A stretch of 35,018 bases of DNA from CAZTYI01 sp964466185. GTDB lineage: Bacteria > Chlamydiota > Chlamydiia > Chlamydiales > SM23-39. Shown here one piece after another: positions 31,263 through 35,018 of the stretch. Under the pieces are notes generated by a model that made no database searches, was not told the DNA's origin, and was given only the letters and a program-made list of their open reading frames with translations. The position numbers and the translations under genes were made by a program. Numbering within the stretch: position 1 is the stretch's first letter; each line of letters begins with the position of its first letter. The stretch lies in assembly GCA_964466185.1 (NCBI GenBank), contig CAYXMS010000015.1, positions 1-35,018 on the forward strand, in the 5' to 3' direction.

Positions 31263-31393
31263 ATTTTTCTTTTTAATTTTATAGTTTTAAATATTAAAAA
31301 ATCTTATTAGAATAAATAAATAGTAACTTTGATTTTGACTTTGATTTTTATGCGAATTATCCAATAAAAGCTTTTTTTAAAGAGGTTAAAGAG

Positions 31394-31885
31394 GTGTTTT
31401 TAAAAAAGCTGTTTTTTTTGCTTCCCGCTTTTTATCTTTTAGCAGAAACCGGTTATATCAATTATAGTATGGGTGTATTTGATCTTGCACGGCCTAAATA
31501 TCGCACAGGCGAGGCTAGATTGGAATATCAGGCGGCTGTTTCTTGGTATTGGATTCATCCTATAATAGGTGTTTTTCAGAGTTTTAAAGGCGCTACTTAT
31601 GTTTATGGCGGATTATGTTTGGATGCTAATTGGAAAAACTTTTTGTTAGTTCCTAGCATAGCTGCAGGTTATTATAACCATGGCGGAGGTAAAAAAATGG
31701 GCTGTCCTTTGGAATTTAGATCTGCTCTTTTACTCGGTTATCAAAGACCTGATAGATTTAGAATGGGCCTGCAGATTTCCCATGTTTCCAATGCTGGCTT
31801 AGGCAGTAAAAATCCGGGGGAAGAAACTATGTGTTTGGTTTTAGGTTTTCCGATTAACTGGAAAAAAGAAAAAATCTATGATTGA
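31394..31885 (+). CDS. PagL-like lipid A 3-O-deacylase
   Basis: Predicted outer-membrane beta-barrel enzyme removing the 3-position acyl chain of lipid A. It has 163 residues, including a short signal peptide (KKLFFLLPAFYLLAETG). The C-terminal block RFRMGLQISHVSNAGLG..NPGEE carries His 130, Ser 132 and Glu 144, matching the His-Ser-Glu triad of PagL in spacing and context (H.SN..........NPG.E). The GTG start is preceded by AGAGG at 31381-31385. About 130 gene-free bases separate it from accA. It converges on the barrel gene on the opposite strand. Family call is by motif; activity is inferred. Confidence 0.8.
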   Translation: MFLKKLFFLLPAFYLLAETGYINYSMGVFDLARPKYRTGEARLEYQAAVSWYWIHPIIGVFQSFKGATYVYGGLCLDANWKNFLLVPSIAAGYYNHGGGKKMGCPLEFRSALLLGYQRPDRFRMGLQISHVSNAGLGSKNPGEETMCLVLGFPINWKKEKIYD

Positions 31886-31928
31886 TTTGTTTTAAATCTG
31901 TCGATTTTTGATTAAGCAGGCTTTTTTC

Positions 31929-32990
31929 TTAAAAAGTGTAAGTTAAAGCTAAAGCCGGCTGTACGTTTTGAGAGGTGTTTCGTCCAGCAAAAGTAAAGGC
32001 TACAGCTCCATAAACACCTAAATTTGCTGTAAAATTATACTCTAAAGTTACATCCATGACAAAAACATCCGAGCTTTTCGATCCCATAGAGGCTGGATTG
32101 CTTAGGGCATCTGTTCCTGCAATTCCATGGAAAGAAGTTTTTCTGTTGTGCTGATATTGCATTTCTAGCGCCAGCACCCATCTTTGAGTAAAACTGAATT
32201 CGTTGCTGGTAACCAGGTTGAAAGTATTGCCTGGGTGCACTTGTCCATAAGTATTATAGCCTCCGCCATAGGTGTTAAATCCTTCTACATGTACAGATGT
32301 TGGAAAAGAATAGGAAATGTTAATCCGCCATCTCATGGGATGAGCTTTAATCCAGTAAACTGTTTTTTCCATGTTTAAACCGAAAATCGAATTAAAACTG
32401 CCTGATCCTGTGGCGTCTGTAGAATGTTTATCAGGATTGAGCTTGTTATATTTGCCGGTGGGAAAATTTTCTTGGAACATGAAACGAATAGATGGTTCCC
32501 AGCTGCCTGGTACTTGTAAAAGAGCTTGTAGGTTGATTCTGGCGGAAAAATCATCAAAGCCAAAATAATGAGATCCTTTTTTAATGTTGTAATAAACGCT
32601 GGGCTTAATCACAACATCAAAAAGTTCGGTGATTCCATATTCAATTAGCCAAAAGTGGTTGCTTTTCAATAACGTAGAAGTTTTCTTGGCATGCCAGTTA
32701 TTATTGTAGCTTCCAAAATTGTCGTCTAAAATAAAATATGGATTTATATTTACTTGGCCGGGAGGAATATTTGTGGCTGAGATTGTAATGTTAGGCCCTG
32801 TATACCAAGGGATAAAGTCGGCCCAGTTTTCTTCTACAGGATTTATTTGGCGGTTTTTTGGAGTTTTTTTAGCGGCTGGGGAATTTAATTTAGAAAAATT
32901 AAGATTGTTTTGTAAAGCCGTGCAGGCATAGATAGGCGATAACGATATGGTTAAAATTCCCAAAACCATTGATAAGCTTTTTATATTCAT
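31929..32990 (-). CDS. Exported outer-membrane beta-barrel protein
   Basis: A 353-residue precursor. The signal peptide is MNIKSLSMVLGILTISLSPI with a cut near YA-C; the cysteine directly after it leaves a lipoprotein possible, though the lipobox is poor. The mature part alternates hydrophobic and polar residues in long strands with Tyr/Phe/Asn-rich turns and ends in phenylalanine (ALALTYTF), the usual signal for outer-membrane assembly. The middle (EYGITELFDVVIKPSVYYN, FQENFPTGKY) resembles the MetA-type phenol-degradation porin-like family. Substrate unknown. It converges on the PagL-like gene with about 43 bases between stops. Confidence 0.8.
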   Translation of the reverse strand: MNIKSLSMVLGILTISLSPIYACTALQNNLNFSKLNSPAAKKTPKNRQINPVEENWADFIPWYTGPNITISATNIPPGQVNINPYFILDDNFGSYNNNWHAKKTSTLLKSNHFWLIEYGITELFDVVIKPSVYYNIKKGSHYFGFDDFSARINLQALLQVPGSWEPSIRFMFQENFPTGKYNKLNPDKHSTDATGSGSFNSIFGLNMEKTVYWIKAHPMRWRINISYSFPTSVHVEGFNTYGGGYNTYGQVHPGNTFNLVTSNEFSFTQRWVLALEMQYQHNRKTSFHGIAGTDALSNPASMGSKSSDVFVMDVTLEYNFTANLGVYGAVAFTFAGRNTSQNVQPALALTYTF

Positions 32991-33262
32991 GTTTTTATTT
33001 TGAATTTTTTGTATTAAATTTGATTTTTTTTAAAGAAAGCATCTTTTTTTTTTAGAATAATTTTTCTGTTTCTTTTTTTTCTATTATTTTTTTTTATCAG
33101 TTTAAAACAAAAGACAATGATTGTTATTAACTTAATTATATTTAATTATAAAAATATTCAATTTAATTATATTTTATTTGAATAATTAAATTATTTATAT
33201 TAATAATATTAGTAGGACCTTTTTATCTAAAAAGAAGGTTTTTTATTTAAAAGGATGAAATT
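32991..33262. promoter_or_regulatory. AT-rich gap between the barrel gene and the hydrolase gene
   Basis: Very AT-rich with repeated TTAATTATATT-like words near 33130-33200. A candidate promoter for the hydrolase gene is TTGAAT (33178-33183), 17 bases and TAATAA (33201-33206). No gene or clear structure is seen. Confidence 0.35.
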
Positions 33263-34231
33263 GTGAAACAAAACTTGGATTTTGATCCGTTTTTTTTGTT
33301 TAAGAGCGCTTTTCAACAGACAGTTTTTAGCACTTTTTTGTTTTATCCGGTAGAGCCTCTTTCAGTTACTAAATATATTCCTTTGAAAGATGCAGATATT
33401 TTAGCTGTAGAGGTTTCTACTCCGCCGGATTGGAAAGAAACTGATCTGACGGTAATTTTGGTTCATGGGCTATGCGGCTCGCACAAATCGGGAATTTTAG
33501 TGAGAATGGCTAAAAAGTTATATGGGAGAAATGTCAGATCGGTAAGGGTTAATTTACGCGGCAGCGGCAGCGGCAGAGGGATGGCTAAAAATATTTATCA
33601 TTCAGGTTCTACTGAGGATCTTTTGGAAGTGATTAAAACTGTTAAAGATGAGTATCCTTTTTCTAGGATGGTTTTGATCGGTTATTCTCTAAGCGGCAAT
33701 ATGGTGTTGAAATTAGCCGGAGAATTAGGGGATAAAGCGGCTCATTTAATAGAAAAAGTACTTTCTTTAAGCCCGCCGGTGGATCTCAAGGAAAGTACAG
33801 ATAGATTTGAACAAAAAGAAAATCGGATTTATTTGAAATATTTTATTGGCCTGCTTTGGTCTGATATTAAATATCTGCAAAAAAAGTTTCACCGTTTTAA
33901 ACATATTAAAATGAACAAAAATACCAGCCTTACGGAATTTAATAAAAAAGTCATAGTTCCCAATTTCGGTTTTAAAAATGTTGATGATTATTATCAAAAA
34001 TGCAGTGCTAAATTTTTTATTCCTAAAATAAAAGTTCCTACTAAAATCCTGTTTTGTAATGATGATCCCCTGGTTCCCTCTACAGCATTAGACAATGTTC
34101 AGTTGCCTGCAAATGTAGCTGTTTATTATACGGACAGAGGAGGCCATTTGGGTTATTTGACGTCTCCCTTGCACAAGCACGGGTTTTATTGGCTGGATGG
34201 GCTGCTTTTGGATTGGATTTTTAATCCTTAA
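33263..34231 (+). CDS. Alpha/beta hydrolase of the YheT family
   Basis: Cytoplasmic or membrane-linked serine hydrolase of 322 residues. The oxyanion-side motif is HGLCG (68-72), the nucleophile elbow is GYSLSG with Ser 142, the acid is probably Asp 268 in CNDDPLVPS, and the base is His 295 in RGGHLGYL. NLRGSGSGRG (97-106) is typical of the YheT branch. The substrate is unknown, but YheT-type proteins are often placed near lipid or membrane metabolism. The GTG at 33263 is the start: AAGGAT (33251-33256) fits it, while the ATG at 33255 is out of frame. Confidence 0.88.
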   Translation: MKQNLDFDPFFLFKSAFQQTVFSTFLFYPVEPLSVTKYIPLKDADILAVEVSTPPDWKETDLTVILVHGLCGSHKSGILVRMAKKLYGRNVRSVRVNLRGSGSGRGMAKNIYHSGSTEDLLEVIKTVKDEYPFSRMVLIGYSLSGNMVLKLAGELGDKAAHLIEKVLSLSPPVDLKESTDRFEQKENRIYLKYFIGLLWSDIKYLQKKFHRFKHIKMNKNTSLTEFNKKVIVPNFGFKNVDDYYQKCSAKFFIPKIKVPTKILFCNDDPLVPSTALDNVQLPANVAVYYTDRGGHLGYLTSPLHKHGFYWLDGLLLDWIFNP

Positions 34232-34549
34232 AGTTCTTTTTAACTGATAGGTTAAAAAAATCTAAAAATTTTTAAATTAAAAAATCTAATTAATTTTCTT
34301 GTTCTTCAAAAAACATCTTGTTGTGGGGAGCAAATTTAAAATTCTGTGTTTTGAATCTTAGCTTTAAAAACAAATTTTGCAGTAAACTATTTGGCCAATA
34401 ATTTGATTTGAGTTAAAATTTGCATAATATTTGTTAATTTAGAAATTTATTTTTTTATGCAAATATTTAGTTCTGTATTTAAAGACGATTAGCAGCTTCC
34501 CGATAAGTATGCTTATGATAATAAAAATTAAAGTTTAAGGATTTTGATT
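34232..34549. other. Gene-free AT-rich gap
   Basis: No gene seen. A short hairpin, TTTTTAAC (34237-34244) with GTTAAAAA (34251-34258), follows the hydrolase stop; its A-run lies on the wrong side for a plus-strand terminator. The rest is AT-rich. Confidence 0.4.
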
Positions 34550-34960
34550 ATGAAGCCTATTAAAGTAGAAGTTTTTACAAAAGCACCTGCTAAACGTGTC
34601 TATCAGGCATGGAGTGATATGTATCAATCAAAAACAGGAGGCAATTTTAAAGAAGGATACAAAGGCAATATTATGGAAATGGGAAAAAAAATGCCTTTTG
34701 AGGTTAGAAAAGTGAAAAAAAATGAAAGTTTCACAATTGTCTGGCGTTCTTTTTTGGCGAAGATTATTTTTACCTATATGGTAGAAAAAGCGCATAAAGG
34801 ATCCACCATTTCCTGTGCTATACGCTTTGGCGGGCCCTTTGGCTGGGTGGGCAGGATTTTTTTGAAAAATAAAATGAAAAAGAATCTCCGACAAATGCTG
34901 TTTTCTTTTGCCGAACAAATGGATATGATGCAAAAAGGTCAGAAGATTAGAACACTTTAA
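34550..34960 (+). CDS. SRPBCC (START/polyketide cyclase-like) domain protein
   Basis: A 136-residue protein of the ligand-binding helix-grip fold. The ATG at 34550 is preferred over TTG 34544 because TAAGG (34536-34540) is then nine bases away. The N-terminal strand IKVEVFTKAPAKRVYQAWSD is the usual beginning of the family; WRSFLAKIIFTY and FGWVGRIFLKNKMKKNLRQM give the middle strands and the long C-terminal helix that closes the cavity. The ligand is unknown. The stop codon lies six bases from the IS200/IS605-type end at 34966, so the element sits just behind the gene. Confidence 0.8.
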   Translation: MKPIKVEVFTKAPAKRVYQAWSDMYQSKTGGNFKEGYKGNIMEMGKKMPFEVRKVKKNESFTIVWRSFLAKIIFTYMVEKAHKGSTISCAIRFGGPFGWVGRIFLKNKMKKNLRQMLFSFAEQMDMMQKGQKIRTL

Positions 34961-34965
34961 CATAT

Positions 34966-35018
34966 TTGAACCTCCCTCGCCTAAAGGCGAAGGATTCCTG
35001 GTTCGTAGCTCCGAGTAA
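34966..35018 (-). mobile_element. Right end of an IS200/IS605-type element (possible TnpB guide-RNA 3' end)
   Basis: Read on the minus strand, the segment 35001-34966 is CCAGGAATCC, the hairpin TTCGCC-TTTA-GGCGAG and GGAGGTTCAA. It repeats the copy at 14534-14570 with compensating changes in the stem. The hairpin followed by TTCAA is the form of IS200/IS605 right ends. The body would lie beyond the window edge. A minus-strand frame is open from 35018 to a stop at 34947-34949 and could be the end of a tnpB gene. In TnpB elements such ends also form the 3' part of the guide RNA. Confidence 0.6.

Overview
This 35 kb window is AT-rich and fits a member of the Chlamydiota, most likely an environmental, Parachlamydia-like lineage. 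The taxonomic call is an inference from three things. First, groEL, groES and pepF are adjacent, as they are in Chlamydia. Second, an IHF/HU-type gene is followed by one envelope gene and then accA, again a chlamydial order. Third, a divergent pair of proteins carries the bilobed hydrophobic segment typical of inclusion-membrane (Inc) proteins. No tRNA, rRNA or CRISPR array was found.

Layout. Positions 1-186 hold the end of one IS3-family element inserted into a decayed IS3-type transposase. Next come trpS (715-1740), a DEAD-box RNA helicase (2061-3386), two divergent Inc-like genes (3417-4427 minus, 4958-6160 plus), a slipin whose ribosome-binding region is an A10G8 run, and an unrecognised 985-residue protein (7327-10284). 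Positions 10.4-16.7 kb carry small or accessory genes: a DUF2892 membrane protein, a GNAT acetyltransferase, a small helical protein, an exported GH3 hexosaminidase, a GIY-YIG protein, a methyltransferase whose 3' end is a mobile-element end, and an ArfB-like release factor. Two head-to-head paralogues with AsmA-like features follow (15964-17403).

The groES-groEL operon (17623-19623, minus) has a CIRCE operator and a well-formed promoter, and it diverges from pepF and ptsH. Then come a P-type cation ATPase, an exported chlamydial-type protein, rpiA, a small unknown gene and tyrS. A HU/IHF gene with a strong terminator precedes an L,D-transpeptidase-accA pair. The final part carries a PagL-like lipid A deacylase, an outer-membrane barrel, a YheT-type hydrolase and an SRPBCC protein. 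The window ends in what looks like the right end of an IS200/IS605 (TnpB) element.

The clearest functional grouping is the cell envelope: GH3 hexosaminidase, L,D-transpeptidase, accA, PagL-like enzyme, beta-barrel and the AsmA-like pair. The rest is translation and core metabolism (trpS, tyrS, ArfB-like, rpiA, ptsH) plus protein folding and turnover (groES, groEL, pepF).
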